DNA from: DASRBO01 sp035653595
Lineage (GTDB): Bacteria; Actinomycetota; Acidimicrobiia; Acidimicrobiales; JAJPHE01
NCBI GenBank assembly: GCA_035653595.1
Contig: DASRBO010000184.1
Coordinates: 1 to 51,352, forward strand
DNA: 51,352 nt
Direction of reading: 5' to 3'
The notes below the pieces were generated by a model that was not told the DNA's origin, ran no database searches, and saw nothing but the letters and a program-made list of their open reading frames with translations. Of this stretch, positions 32,001 to 39,959 are shown piece after piece. How positions within the stretch are numbered: position 1 is the stretch's first letter; every line of letters begins with the position of its first letter. The position numbers and the translations under genes are program-made.

Positions 32001-32652
32001 CCGGGTGCCGGTCCCCGACACCGAGTACGAGAAGATGGCCCGCCTGGCGGCGGAGAAGGAGATGCTGGGGCTGTACATCAGCGACCACCCGCTGATGGGG
32101 GCGGAAGCGGCGCTGCGCCGCCATGCCGACTGTGTTATCGCCGACTTGCGGGAGGTCGCCCCCGGAAGAGAGGGAGAGTTCCGGGTGGTCGGTGGCGTGG
32201 TCACCGGCCTGTCCCGTCGGTACACCAAACGGGGGGACCTCATGGCCACCTTCACCCTCGAGGACCTGCAGTCGGCCATCGAGGTGTTCGTCTTCCCGAA
32301 GGCCATGCAGGAGTTCGGCTCCCTGCTCGCCGACGATGCCATCGTCTGCATCAAGGGGCGCCTGGACACCCGCGAGGACGAGCCGAAGTTCGTCTGCGTC
32401 GAGGTCCGCGTCCCCGAGCTCGCCCTCGACGGCGGGCGGCCCCTCCGGGTGTCCCTGCCACTGGGCTCGCTCACCGACAACGCCGTGGCCCGCCTGAAGG
32501 CCCTCCTGGTGGAGCACCCGGGCGACTCGCCGGTCCTGCTCGAGGTGGGCGACAAGGTCCTGCGGCTGCCTGACGAGTTCAGCGTCGACGCCCGTACCGG
32601 GCTGATCGGAGAGCTCCGGGTCCTCTTCGGAGCCGGGGCGGTCCTCGCCTAG
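29074..32652 (+). CDS. dnaE: DNA polymerase III alpha subunit (DnaE1)
   Basis: This is the replicative polymerase. The 1192 residues begin with a PHP domain (FAHLHLHTEFSMLDG, ITDHGNMYG), followed by the palm with catalytic aspartates in MPDIDMDFDERYR, RTGPGRGSAAGC-type fingers (here GIRTGPGRGSAAGC), a helix-hairpin-helix region, and a C-terminal OB domain (RRYTKRGDLMATFTLEDL). Length and order are those of DnaE1 rather than DnaE2. The GTG start follows GGGGAGTAGGGC. The gene has its own promoter region and a terminator-like hairpin after the stop. Confidence 0.97.
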   Translation: MTGKGDGSFAHLHLHTEFSMLDGAARVNEVVAAAAADGQPAIGITDHGNMYGVLDFYRAAKDAGLNPVIGTEAYMAGESRFERPTRRGRLDDNGGEGDEGQKLYYHLTLLAETTQGYRNLMKLSSEAYLTGYFYKSRVDWELLAQHHDGLIATTGCLGGVVLQALLRGDQAEATRLAGRLQDIFGRDHLFVELQDHGLAKQRQTNPALIEIARHIGAPLLATNDSHYTRREDAVAHDALLCVQTGASIDDPKRFKFESDEHYLKTAAEMRSLFADWPEACDNTLWIAERAQVEIEFGKPKLPEFPVPEEFRGATYEEGATAYLRHLALRGAAERYGEPVPAEVRERLEYELSVIAGMGFSAYFLVVWDLIRHARESGIRTGPGRGSAAGCCVAYCLRIVDIDPISNQLIFERFLNPGRKSMPDIDMDFDERYRSEMIRYASERYGWDHVAQIVTFSTIKARAAVRDAARVLGYPYAVGDRIAKVMPPLVMGRDTPLYACLDPDPSYSDGYKAATELREMYATDPDAKRVIDVARGLEGLRRQDGIHAAAVVITAEPLVEYLPIQRKPDPGGRPEDAPIVTQYEMHGVEDLGLLKMDFLGLRNLSVIERALDLIALSTGERPDIDRIPLDDDAVFAMLRKGDSIGVFQLEGGPMRTLERALAPTSFHDVAALVALYRPGPMAANMHNDYADRKNNRKPVTYLHPDMQEILGDTFGLMIYQESLMRVAQRFAGYSLEEADNLRKACGKKIRALMAKEREQFVDSCERTGYGRELGTQLFDIIEPFADYAFPKAHAYGYGLVAYQTAWLKAHFPVEYLAALLTSVKDDKDKTAVYLAECRARGIKVLVPDINLSDSDFVARPASEPGAMGSIPFGLSAVRNVGESLVGMILEERSAKGPFTDFYDFCERVHPTVLNKRTVESLIKAGAFDSLGHPRKGLLMVFEQIVDRTLARRRERDMGVMSLFGSAEDGAEPVFDDTRVPVPDTEYEKMARLAAEKEMLGLYISDHPLMGAEAALRRHADCVIADLREVAPGREGEFRVVGGVVTGLSRRYTKRGDLMATFTLEDLQSAIEVFVFPKAMQEFGSLLADDAIVCIKGRLDTREDEPKFVCVEVRVPELALDGGRPLRVSLPLGSLTDNAVARLKALLVEHPGDSPVLLEVGDKVLRLPDEFSVDARTGLIGELRVLFGAGAVLA

Positions 32653-32676
32653 CCCTGGGGGCCGGGGTCGGGTCGA

Positions 32677-32698
32677 GACCGGCGTTCCAAGGCCGGTC
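32677..32698 (+). terminator. Hairpin after dnaE
   Basis: GACCGGC and GCCGGTC pair in a 7-bp stem with an 8-base loop, 24 bases after the dnaE stop. There is no T-run. Confidence 0.4.
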
Positions 32699-32784
32699 GA
32701 CGGGTGGTGCCGGCCCCGGGTGGGCATACTCAATTCTGGTGACTAGCTGGTCATCCCTGTTGGTTATGGAGGTCTCGCCACCGG

Positions 32785-32790
32785 TAGGAT
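32785..32790 (+). promoter_or_regulatory. Candidate -10 element of the ABC transporter operon
   Basis: TAGGAT in GGTAGGATC, with TTGGTT at 32760-32765 as a possible -35 at 19 bases. A start near 32797 gives a leader of about 50 bases containing AGGAGG at 32832-32837. Confidence 0.4.
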
Positions 32791-32845
32791 CAGGGGCCGG
32801 CGACAGGAAGGGACCCTGTCGACTGGGGAACAGGAGGTCGAGGTC

Positions 32846-34351
32846 ATCACCACCCGCGCCAAGCTGGCGGTCGGGCTGTGCCTGTGCCTCCTGAGCGCCG
32901 GCTGCGGGGCGCGAGTGGCCCCCTACCTGGGCGCGGGCCAGGGCGCCGCCCCGGCCGCCTCCTCGGGCTCAGCCACCCCGACGGTCGCTACCGGCCAGGC
33001 CGGCGGCTCGGCCGGGCCGGGCGCCGGACCGGAGGCGGGCGCGGGCGCCCAAGCCAGCGCCGCCGGATCCTCCGGGCCGGCAGCCGCCCCCAGCGGCGGT
33101 GGCGGCAACGGCGCCGGCTTCAACTTCGACCCGGCGGCCGAGGCCGCCGCCTGCCCAGCCGGGCCTGGCAACGCCGCCTCGGCGCCGGGGGTCACGCCCA
33201 CCTCGGTCACGGTCGGCAACGTCAGCGGCCTGACCGGGGTGGTGGCCAACACCTTCCCGGCCGGTGAGCAGTCGGTGCAGGCGCTGTTCAAGGCCATCGA
33301 CGCCCACGGCGGGATATGCGGACGGCAGCTGGTGCTCGACGTGGAGGATGACGGTCAGGACTCCTCCCACCACGCCGCCGACGTCGCCGACCTCACCCCG
33401 CGGGTGCTGGCCTTCGTCGGGTCGACCTCGGACGGCGACAACGGCGGGGTGCAGACCATGGAGCAGGCGGCCGTGCCCGACATCGGCTTCGCCATCAACC
33501 CCCAGCGTTCGGGCTCGTCGGTCTACTGGTCTTCCAGTGGCAGCTCCGAGATGCTGGTGAACGGCCGGCCCTACGGCTGGGACACCCTGGAGAAGGGCCT
33601 GGTGGCCTACCACCGGGCCCCCAAGCGTCTGGCGGTGCTGTCCTACAACATTCCGGTCAGCTCCTACGGGGCCAACATCTTCTCCTACGGCATGTCCCAC
33701 TACGCCGGGTCGAGCATCTGCTTCACCGACGAGAGCATCTCGCCGGCAACGGCGTCGCTGGACCAGGACGTGCTGGAGATGCGCCAGAAGGGCTGCGACG
33801 GCGTGTACACGACCATGGACACGACCGGCAACGCCAAGCTGCTGCAGGCATTGCAGCGCCAGAACTTCCACCCTCCGTTCGTGGCCAGCACCGGCGCCGC
33901 CTACTCGCCCAGCCTCATATCGGTGGCGGGCGCCCCGGCAGCGCAGGGGTTCCAGCTCTACCTCTGGTCGTACCCGCTGGAGGAGACCGGCAACGCCATG
34001 GTGCGGATGTACGAGTCCCAGATGGCGACCTACGAGCCGGGCCAGCAGACCAACTTCTTCGGCACGCTCGCCTGGGCCGATGCCCAGATGTTCGTCTATT
34101 GCCTGATCCACGCCGGCCGGAACCCCACCCGGGCCAGCCTGACCTCGCAGCTGTCGGCACTGTCGGGCTGGGACACCGGAGGGATGTTCTCCCCGACCAC
34201 GCCGAAGCTGCGCCAGACGCCCGGTCGCTGCATCGTGAACATGGTCGTGCAGGGCAACGGCTTCGCCCGCCAGTGGCCTGCGCTGCCGGCGGGGGTCACC
34301 TCGGGCACCTCGGGGATGTACTGCAACGGCGATCTGGTGCCGCTGGGATGA
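32846..34351 (+). CDS. Branched-chain-type ABC transporter solute-binding lipoprotein
   Basis: The protein (501 residues from the proposed start) has a lipoprotein signal: basic TTRAK, a hydrophobic core and the lipobox LLSAGC, then a 75-residue Gly/Ala/Pro/Ser linker, and a type I periplasmic-binding fold (TSVTVGNVSGLTG, LVLDVEDDGQDS, LAFVGSTSDGDNG, RLAVLSYNI). It should bind an amino acid or similar small ligand for the LivHM-G-F transporter downstream. No ATG, GTG or TTG lies in frame between the stop at 32744 and codon 32915, which is already past the lipobox. AGGAGG at 32832-32837 is 8 bases from ATC 32846, so I propose an ATC start; a sequencing error for ATG is the main alternative. 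Confidence 0.75.
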   Translation: MTTRAKLAVGLCLCLLSAGCGARVAPYLGAGQGAAPAASSGSATPTVATGQAGGSAGPGAGPEAGAGAQASAAGSSGPAAAPSGGGGNGAGFNFDPAAEAAACPAGPGNAASAPGVTPTSVTVGNVSGLTGVVANTFPAGEQSVQALFKAIDAHGGICGRQLVLDVEDDGQDSSHHAADVADLTPRVLAFVGSTSDGDNGGVQTMEQAAVPDIGFAINPQRSGSSVYWSSSGSSEMLVNGRPYGWDTLEKGLVAYHRAPKRLAVLSYNIPVSSYGANIFSYGMSHYAGSSICFTDESISPATASLDQDVLEMRQKGCDGVYTTMDTTGNAKLLQALQRQNFHPPFVASTGAAYSPSLISVAGAPAAQGFQLYLWSYPLEETGNAMVRMYESQMATYEPGQQTNFFGTLAWADAQMFVYCLIHAGRNPTRASLTSQLSALSGWDTGGMFSPTTPKLRQTPGRCIVNMVVQGNGFARQWPALPAGVTSGTSGMYCNGDLVPLG

Positions 34352-34355
34352 GCCG

Positions 34356-36329
34356 ATGAGTCAGCTCTGGCCCTTCCTCGTCATCGGGCTCCTGAGTGGG
34401 AGCGTCTACGCCCTCGCTGCCATGGGCCTGGTGCTCACCTACCGCACGGCCGGGGTGTTCAACTTCGCCTACGGGGCCAAGGCCATGTTCTGCGCCTTCA
34501 CCTTCTGGCAGCTGCGCGACGGCTGGCACGTCCCTACCTGGATCTCCCTGCCGCTCGTGCTGGTGGTGGTGGCCCCGGCGATGGGTCTGGCCTTCGAGCG
34601 CATCATGGCCCCGTTGCGGGCGGTGTCGGCCGAGGTCCAGATCGTGGTGTCGCTGGGGCTGCTGGCCTTCCTGCAGGCTCTGGTGCCGCTGCTGTACGGG
34701 GGCCAGGACCGCTCGCTGCCCAGCATCCTGCCCACCTCGACCTTCGGGGTCGGGAGCCTGCGGGTCGGTTACGACCAGCTCGGCACCCTGCTCATCACCG
34801 CCGCCGTCGGCGGGGGGCTGTGGCTGCTGCTGCGGCGCACCGGCTTCGGGCTGGCCGCCAGGGCGGTGGTGGACAACCGCGACCTCGCCGAGCTGAACGG
34901 CATCGGCGCCGACGGGGTGGCCCGGGTCTCGTGGATGCTGTCGTCCGCCTTCGCCGCCCTGGCCGGCATCCTGCTCAGCGCCAGCCAGGGCCTTGACGTC
35001 TACGTCCTCGTGGTCGTGGTCATCTACGCCTTCGCCCCGGCGGTGCTCGGTCGGCTGGTGAGCCTTCCCTTGGCCTTCGCCGGGGGCCTCGGCCTCGGCG
35101 TGGCGCAGGGCGTGTTGGGGCGCTGGGGCTCGTCCGGGACGGTGGCCGACGTGGAGACGGCGATTCCCTACATCGCCCTGTTCGCCCTCCTGGTCGGCTA
35201 CGGCGGCCGCCTCAAGGAGTCCGGGCGCGACTTCGCCCCCCTGGTCCACCGGGGCCCGGTACTGGGGGCAAGCACCGGGCGGGCATTCGCCTGGCTGGCC
35301 GGGCTGGGCGCCGTAGGGCTGCTCGCCCCAGCGGTGCTTGGCGCATCGCTGGTGGACGACCTCACCTACGGCATCGTGTTCGCCTGCATCGCCCTCACCC
35401 TGGTCGTGCTGACCGGCTGGGCGGGCCAGATCTCGCTGGCCCAGTTCAGCTTCGTGGGCATCGGGGCGGTGGTGGCGGGCCATCTGGCCGGACCGACCGG
35501 GTCCTGGTTCTTCCCCGTCATGGTGCTCGGGGGCCTGGTGGCGGTGCCCATCGGCCTCCTGGTCGGGCTGCCGTCGCTGCGGCTGTCCGGGCTGTTCCTG
35601 GCCCTGGCCACCATGGCCTTCGCCCTGTTGATGGACGACCTCGTCTTCGCCCGGTCCGACGTGTCCGGCGGCTACACCGGCATGACGGTGCCCCGGCCGG
35701 CCGTCGGTGGCTGGCGGCTGCAGTCGACCACCGCCTTCTACTACCTCGCCCTGGCTGTGCTGGTCCTCTTCGCCGCCACCTGCATCGTGATCCGCCACGG
35801 CCGCCTCGGGCGCCGGCTGGAGGCGCTGCGCCAGTCACCGGTGGCGGCCTCGACCCTCGGCGTGAACGTGGTGGCGACCAAGCTGGCGGTCTTCGCCCTG
35901 TGCGCTTTCGGGGCCGGCGTGGCCGGGGCCCTCTACGGTGCCCTGCGGCGCACGGTGAGCCCCTCGGACTTCAGCTTCTCCAGCTCCCTGCAGCTACTCC
36001 TGCTGGTGGTGATCGGCGGTCGCAGCCTGGTGGCCGGAGCAGTGGTCGCCGGCGGCCTGTTCGCCACCGAGCTCCTCCCCTCCACCGGGGCGACCGGGCG
36101 CTACCTACCGCTGGGGGTGGCGGCGGCGGTGGTGGTGGTCGCCCGCTACCCCGAGGGGATCCTGTCCTTCCTCGGTGATCGGCTCGGCGGCATGACCGCT
36201 CTCCTGCGCCGCCTGCCCGCCGGTCGGTGGGGCTACGGCGACGACGGCGACGTCCCTGCCGCCGCGGGCCCCAGCGGTGCCGCCATTGCCCCGGCCGTGC
36301 CCTCGGCCGTGGGGACGGTGTCGCCGTGA
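34356..36329 (+). CDS. Fused LivH-LivM branched-chain ABC transporter permease
   Basis: The 657-residue membrane protein joins two permease halves that are usually separate genes. Residues 1-290 are LivH-like (GSVYALAAMGLVLTYRTAGVFNF, RAVVDNRDLAELNGI) and residues 310-620 are LivM-like (ALTLVVLTGWAGQISLAQFSFVGIGAV, LSGLFLALATMAFALLM, ALRQSPVAASTLGVNV). About 17 TM segments are predicted by eye. The C-terminal 45 residues are Ala/Pro/Gly-rich and cytoplasmic. The ATG follows the binding-protein stop by 4 bases and the stop overlaps livG (GTGA). Fusion ensures equal amounts of the two halves. Confidence 0.92.
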   Translation: MSQLWPFLVIGLLSGSVYALAAMGLVLTYRTAGVFNFAYGAKAMFCAFTFWQLRDGWHVPTWISLPLVLVVVAPAMGLAFERIMAPLRAVSAEVQIVVSLGLLAFLQALVPLLYGGQDRSLPSILPTSTFGVGSLRVGYDQLGTLLITAAVGGGLWLLLRRTGFGLAARAVVDNRDLAELNGIGADGVARVSWMLSSAFAALAGILLSASQGLDVYVLVVVVIYAFAPAVLGRLVSLPLAFAGGLGLGVAQGVLGRWGSSGTVADVETAIPYIALFALLVGYGGRLKESGRDFAPLVHRGPVLGASTGRAFAWLAGLGAVGLLAPAVLGASLVDDLTYGIVFACIALTLVVLTGWAGQISLAQFSFVGIGAVVAGHLAGPTGSWFFPVMVLGGLVAVPIGLLVGLPSLRLSGLFLALATMAFALLMDDLVFARSDVSGGYTGMTVPRPAVGGWRLQSTTAFYYLALAVLVLFAATCIVIRHGRLGRRLEALRQSPVAASTLGVNVVATKLAVFALCAFGAGVAGALYGALRRTVSPSDFSFSSSLQLLLLVVIGGRSLVAGAVVAGGLFATELLPSTGATGRYLPLGVAAAVVVVARYPEGILSFLGDRLGGMTALLRRLPAGRWGYGDDGDVPAAAGPSGAAIAPAVPSAVGTVSP

Positions 36330-37081
36330 TCACCGAGGCGGCGCTGAGGGCGGAGGCTGTGTCGGTCAGCTTCGGCGGGGTGGCCGCCCTCTCCGACGTC
36401 GGGTTCAGCGCCGCTCCTGCCGCCATCACCGGCCTGATCGGGCCAAACGGGGCAGGCAAGTCCACCCTGTTCAACGTCCTGTGCGGTCTGGTGGCCCCGG
36501 ACAGCGGGACGGTGTGGATGGGGGAGCGCGAGATCACCGGTTGGCCGGCCCACCGCCGGGCCCGGCAGGGCCTGGCTCGCACCTTCCAACGCCCCGAGCT
36601 GTTCGGACGCCTGAGCGTGAGGGACAACCTCATGGCCGGGTGGGAGGCGTCGCGGGGCTGGGGCGTCATGCGGCGGGGGGCCGAAGCGGTCGGCTGGGCC
36701 AGGGTGGACGCCACCCTCGACCGCATGGGCCTGACTCAGCTCAGCGGGAGATCCGCCGACGGCCTCCCCACCGGTCAGGCCCGCCTGGTCGAGCTCGCCC
36801 GGGCGCTGGTGACCGAACCCCGGGTGTTGCTGGTCGACGAGCCCGGCGCCGGCCTCGACCCGGAGGAGACGGCCCTGCTGGGGGAGCACCTGCGCAGCCT
36901 GGTCGCCGACGACGGTCTCGCCGTGGTGCTGGTGGAGCACGACATGAGCCTGGTGATGCAGATCTGTGACCGGGTGACGGTGCTCGAGTCAGGCCGACGC
37001 ATCGCCGACGGGACGCCGGAGCAGGTCCGTAGGGATCCGTTGGTGGTCACCGCCTACCTCGGCGAGGAGGACGCGGCATGA
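36326..37081 (+). CDS. Branched-chain-type ABC transporter ATPase (LivG-like)
   Basis: The 251-residue ATPase shows Walker A GPNGAGKST, a Q-loop region RTFQRPELFGRLSV, Walker B VLLVDEPGAGLDP and switch histidine VLVEHDMSLVM. The signature motif is degenerate, LPTGQARLVELARAL instead of LSGGQ, with Thr and Pro substituted; LivF supplies a normal one. The long insert after the Q-loop (GWEASRGWGVMRRG) is typical of LivG. GTG 36326 overlaps the permease stop. Confidence 0.92.
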   Translation: MITEAALRAEAVSVSFGGVAALSDVGFSAAPAAITGLIGPNGAGKSTLFNVLCGLVAPDSGTVWMGEREITGWPAHRRARQGLARTFQRPELFGRLSVRDNLMAGWEASRGWGVMRRGAEAVGWARVDATLDRMGLTQLSGRSADGLPTGQARLVELARALVTEPRVLLVDEPGAGLDPEETALLGEHLRSLVADDGLAVVLVEHDMSLVMQICDRVTVLESGRRIADGTPEQVRRDPLVVTAYLGEEDAA

Positions 37082-37106
37082 GCAGGGCATGGCCGGGAGG
37101 GCGGCG

Positions 37107-37811
37107 GTGAGCGGTCTGCTGGAGGTGGACGACCTCGCCGTGGCCTACGGCCCGGTGCTGGCCGTCTCCGGGATCGACCTGCTGGTCCCCGAGGCGTCGG
37201 TGGTGGCGTTGCTCGGCCCCAACGGAGCGGGCAAGACGACCGTGCTGCGGGCGATATCCGGGCTGCTGCGGCCCCGTCGGGGGGCGATAAGCCTCGACGG
37301 CAGGCGGATCGACGGGCTGGCCCCGCACCGGGTTGCCCAGGCCGGTGTCCTCCACGTGCCCGAGGGCAGGGGCATCTTCCCCAGCCTGACGGTGGAGGAG
37401 AACCTGAGGGTGGCCTCCTACGTCGACGGCCTGCCGGGCGAGGAGATGGTCGCGTCCGGGCTGTCGGTCTTTCCGGAGCTGGAGGGACGCCTGGGCCAGA
37501 TCGCCGCCACCCTGTCCGGGGGCCAGCAGCAGATGGTCTCCCTCGCCCGGGCCCTCGTCGCCAGGCCCCGCCTCCTGCTGCTGGACGAGATCTCGACCGG
37601 GTTGGCGCCCACGGTGGTGACCCGTCTGCTGCGGGCGGTGAAGGAGACGGCCGCCGCCGGCGGCACCGTTCTCATGGTCGAGCAGTACGTGGAGATCGCC
37701 ATGGGCCTGGCCGACTACGTGTACGTGTTGGACAAGGGCCGACTGGTGGACGTGGGCGAGCCAGCCGACGTCCGGGCCAGCCGGGCCCTGCGGTCCTACC
37801 TGGGAGAGTGA
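37107..37811 (+). CDS. Branched-chain-type ABC transporter ATPase (LivF-like)
   Basis: The 234 residues match LivF in length and motifs: Walker A GPNGAGKTT, the LivF-type VPEGRGIFPSLTVEENL, signature LSGGQQQMVSLARAL, Walker B LLLLDEISTGLAP and H-loop replaced by MVEQYVEIA, in which Gln-Tyr occupies the usual histidine place, as in many LivF proteins. I prefer GTG 37107 to ATG 37089 because GGGAGGG at 37095-37101 lies 5 bases before it. The stop overlaps the start of the next gene. Confidence 0.93.
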   Translation: MSGLLEVDDLAVAYGPVLAVSGIDLLVPEASVVALLGPNGAGKTTVLRAISGLLRPRRGAISLDGRRIDGLAPHRVAQAGVLHVPEGRGIFPSLTVEENLRVASYVDGLPGEEMVASGLSVFPELEGRLGQIAATLSGGQQQMVSLARALVARPRLLLLDEISTGLAPTVVTRLLRAVKETAAAGGTVLMVEQYVEIAMGLADYVYVLDKGRLVDVGEPADVRASRALRSYLGE

Positions 37812-39211
37812 TGGAGATGCGCCGGGCACCAGCGGGGGCGGTAGTGGCGGCGGCCGCCTTGGTGGGGATGGCGGTGCCTGCCGCCCCGGCCTCGGCACAG
37901 GGGCCGGGTCTGGCCGGCTACTCGGCCGACTCCCTGGCGGCGGCGACCCACATCGAGCTGGACAGCCCCGGGCTGTTCCCGGTGGGGGACCCCCGGGTGG
38001 GGGAGATCTTCGAGCTGGATCTGCCGTTCTCGAGGGTGACGGTTTCGTCCGGCCCGGTGGTCGACGCCCTCGCCACCCCCTTCTATCCGGGCGACACCGC
38101 CGCCCACCTCGGCAGCGCCGTGGCCGAGTTCGGCGGGCCCGACCTGCCCAACGACCCCGCCGTCGCCGAGGCCCAGTACCCGCCGGCCCCGGGCCACGGC
38201 ACCTCGGCCAGCCTGCAGGGCTCGCCGCCGCCGGCGGGCGTCTTCACCGTCACCGGCGGCGACGGGGAGTCCACCGCCGGCCCGTCCGCCGCCACCGCCA
38301 CATCGGAGGTGGGCGGCTTCTCCATCGCCGCCCCGGCCGGCCCCCCCCTCCTGAGCGTGGGGTCCTCCAGCACCACCGAGCGCTCCGGCTACGGCGACCT
38401 GGCCACGTCGACGGCCGCCACCACCGTGAACTCGATCGAAATCGCCGGCCTGGTGCACATCGGCGGGATCGCCGGGCAGGCGGCGGCCTCGTCGGACGGG
38501 ACCAGGGGGTCGCCCCGGGCGAGCCTGCGCATCGGCTCGGTCACCGTGGGCGGCCAGTCGGCCTGGATCGACCAGGATGGCGTCCACGTCGCCGGCCGGG
38601 GGGCCGGCTCCGGGGCGGTCGGGTCGGCCACCTCGGCCCTCAACCGGGCCCTGGCCGCCGACGGGATAACCGTCACCGCCGTCGCCCCCCGGCTCTGGAG
38701 CGGCGGGGGGGCAGCCTCGGCCAGCGCCGGCGGGGTGCTGATCACCATCACCCGGACCGTGCCCGCTACGGGGGTTCCCGGGGTCCCCGCCCTCGAGCTG
38801 CCCGGGGCCCCTCCGATCCCGCTGGGCACGCCCCCTGTGCCGGCGCGCATCACCGTCGCCCTGGGCGACGCCAGCGCCGCCGTCGACGCCACGACCGTCG
38901 CCCTGGTCCCGACCGGTGCCAGCCTCGCCGACCAGGGACCCTCGGCCGTCGGCGGCTTCGTGCTGGCCGGGGCAGCCCAGCGGGCCGGTGCCGGTGCCGG
39001 TGCCAGCCCCGGCTCGGTCGTCGGCGCCATCACCGGCCCGGGGACGGAGGCGGCGGCCGGGGATGCGCCGGCCGCGGCCCGGGCGGGGCTGCCCGGCTCC
39101 CGCCCGGTTCCGGTGGGCCTGATCGCCCTGGCGGTCCTCGCCGCCCTGGTGCTGGCGGCCCCTCTCCTGGGCTACGCCCGCTGGCAGCTGCTCGGGGGAC
39201 GGCGGCGATGA
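37811..39211 (+). CDS. Exported, C-terminally membrane-anchored protein, unknown
   Basis: The 466-residue product has a signal peptide (basic MRRA, hydrophobic core, cleavage after ASA), a long Gly/Ala/Ser/Thr/Pro-rich extracellular region, and a C-terminal TM (PVGLIALAVLAALVLAAPLLG) followed by RWQLLGGRRR, so a type I membrane protein. Recurrent short segments such as FSRVTVSSGPVVDAL, SLRIGSVTVGGQSAWIDQDG and ARITVALGDASAAVDA look like beta-rich repeats. I do not recognise a family. The ATG overlaps the livF stop (TGATG); GTG 37808 and ATG 37817 are alternatives. Its place inside the transporter operon implies a joint role. Confidence 0.75.
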   Translation: MEMRRAPAGAVVAAAALVGMAVPAAPASAQGPGLAGYSADSLAAATHIELDSPGLFPVGDPRVGEIFELDLPFSRVTVSSGPVVDALATPFYPGDTAAHLGSAVAEFGGPDLPNDPAVAEAQYPPAPGHGTSASLQGSPPPAGVFTVTGGDGESTAGPSAATATSEVGGFSIAAPAGPPLLSVGSSSTTERSGYGDLATSTAATTVNSIEIAGLVHIGGIAGQAAASSDGTRGSPRASLRIGSVTVGGQSAWIDQDGVHVAGRGAGSGAVGSATSALNRALAADGITVTAVAPRLWSGGGAASASAGGVLITITRTVPATGVPGVPALELPGAPPIPLGTPPVPARITVALGDASAAVDATTVALVPTGASLADQGPSAVGGFVLAGAAQRAGAGAGASPGSVVGAITGPGTEAAAGDAPAAARAGLPGSRPVPVGLIALAVLAALVLAAPLLGYARWQLLGGRRR

Positions 39212-39795
39212 CCGCCACCGGGCCCGATCGGCCCCATCCGGGGGGCGACGGCCCCGAGCCCCGGACCCCGGGTCGGGGGCGGAGGGGGCCGGGCCAGCTC
39301 GACCTGCGCAACACCTGGCAGGTGGTGGCCGGGGCGGTGCTGCTGCCCCTCGGCATCGCCGTCATCCTGCTGGCGTGGTACGGGTCGGCCCACACCCCCT
39401 ATGTCCAGCAACAGATCCCGTACCTGGTGAGCGGGTCCTTCATCGGGCTGGGCCTCATGGTGGTGGGCGGGCTGCTCTATTGGGCCCACTGGCTCTACCG
39501 CATCTACGACCAGTCCGCCCTCCAGCACCAGGAGCTGCTGGGCCAGCAGGGCGAGCTGCTGGCCGCCCTGCGCGAGGTCGCCCCGCCCGGGGGAGGTCGG
39601 CCGGCGGTCGGGGCCAACGGCGCTCGGCCCGACGCGGATCGGTCCAGAGCGGTGTTGATGGCCACCGCCAACGGGTCGACGTTCCACCAGGCTGGTTGTC
39701 CGGTGCTGGAGAACCGGCGGGCGACGGCCCGTCCGGTCGATCCGGCCCGTCTGGGTGGGCTCAAGCCGTGCCGGATCTGCGAGCCGACCCTGTGA
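39208..39795 (+). CDS. Two-TM protein with C-terminal His/Cys motif, unknown
   Basis: The 195-residue product has a Pro/Arg-rich cytoplasmic N-terminus, two TM helices (residues 37-58 and 72-95), a Gln-rich helical segment (YDQSALQHQELLGQQGEL), and a compact C-terminal module with FHQAGCPVL and LKPCRICEP. The H-x3-C and C-x2-C arrangement resembles small metal-binding modules found in Ada-like and nuclease-associated proteins, so it probably binds zinc. The ATG overlaps the preceding stop (ATGA), making it the sixth gene of the transporter operon. No known family is recognised. Confidence 0.75.
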   Translation: MTATGPDRPHPGGDGPEPRTPGRGRRGPGQLDLRNTWQVVAGAVLLPLGIAVILLAWYGSAHTPYVQQQIPYLVSGSFIGLGLMVVGGLLYWAHWLYRIYDQSALQHQELLGQQGELLAALREVAPPGGGRPAVGANGARPDADRSRAVLMATANGSTFHQAGCPVLENRRATARPVDPARLGGLKPCRICEPTL

Positions 39796-39808
39796 TCGGG
39801 GGCCCCGA
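39796..39808 (+). terminator. Small hairpin after the transporter operon
   Basis: TCGGG-GGC-CCCGA directly follows the TGA at 39793-39795. A second GC-rich palindrome (GGGGGCCCC) lies about 45 bases further on. Confidence 0.3.
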
Positions 39809-39902
39809 GATCCGCCCGGGACGGCGGCAGGGGCAGGGCCCGGGGGCCCCGGCGGGGACCATGGCCATCGTCCGGAGTGGCGGGGTGAGGGGATCGGCCC
39901 GG

Positions 39903-39908
39903 TAACCT
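39903..39908 (+). promoter_or_regulatory. -10 element of the 224-residue hypothetical gene
   Basis: TAACCT in GGTAACCT; a start near 39915 gives a leader of about 45 bases with AGGAG at 39942-39946. Confidence 0.5.
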
Positions 39909-39959
39909 AGAGGCCGGACCCGGGGTCGTTTTCGAGCCGCGAGGAGCACATAGCAGGTC

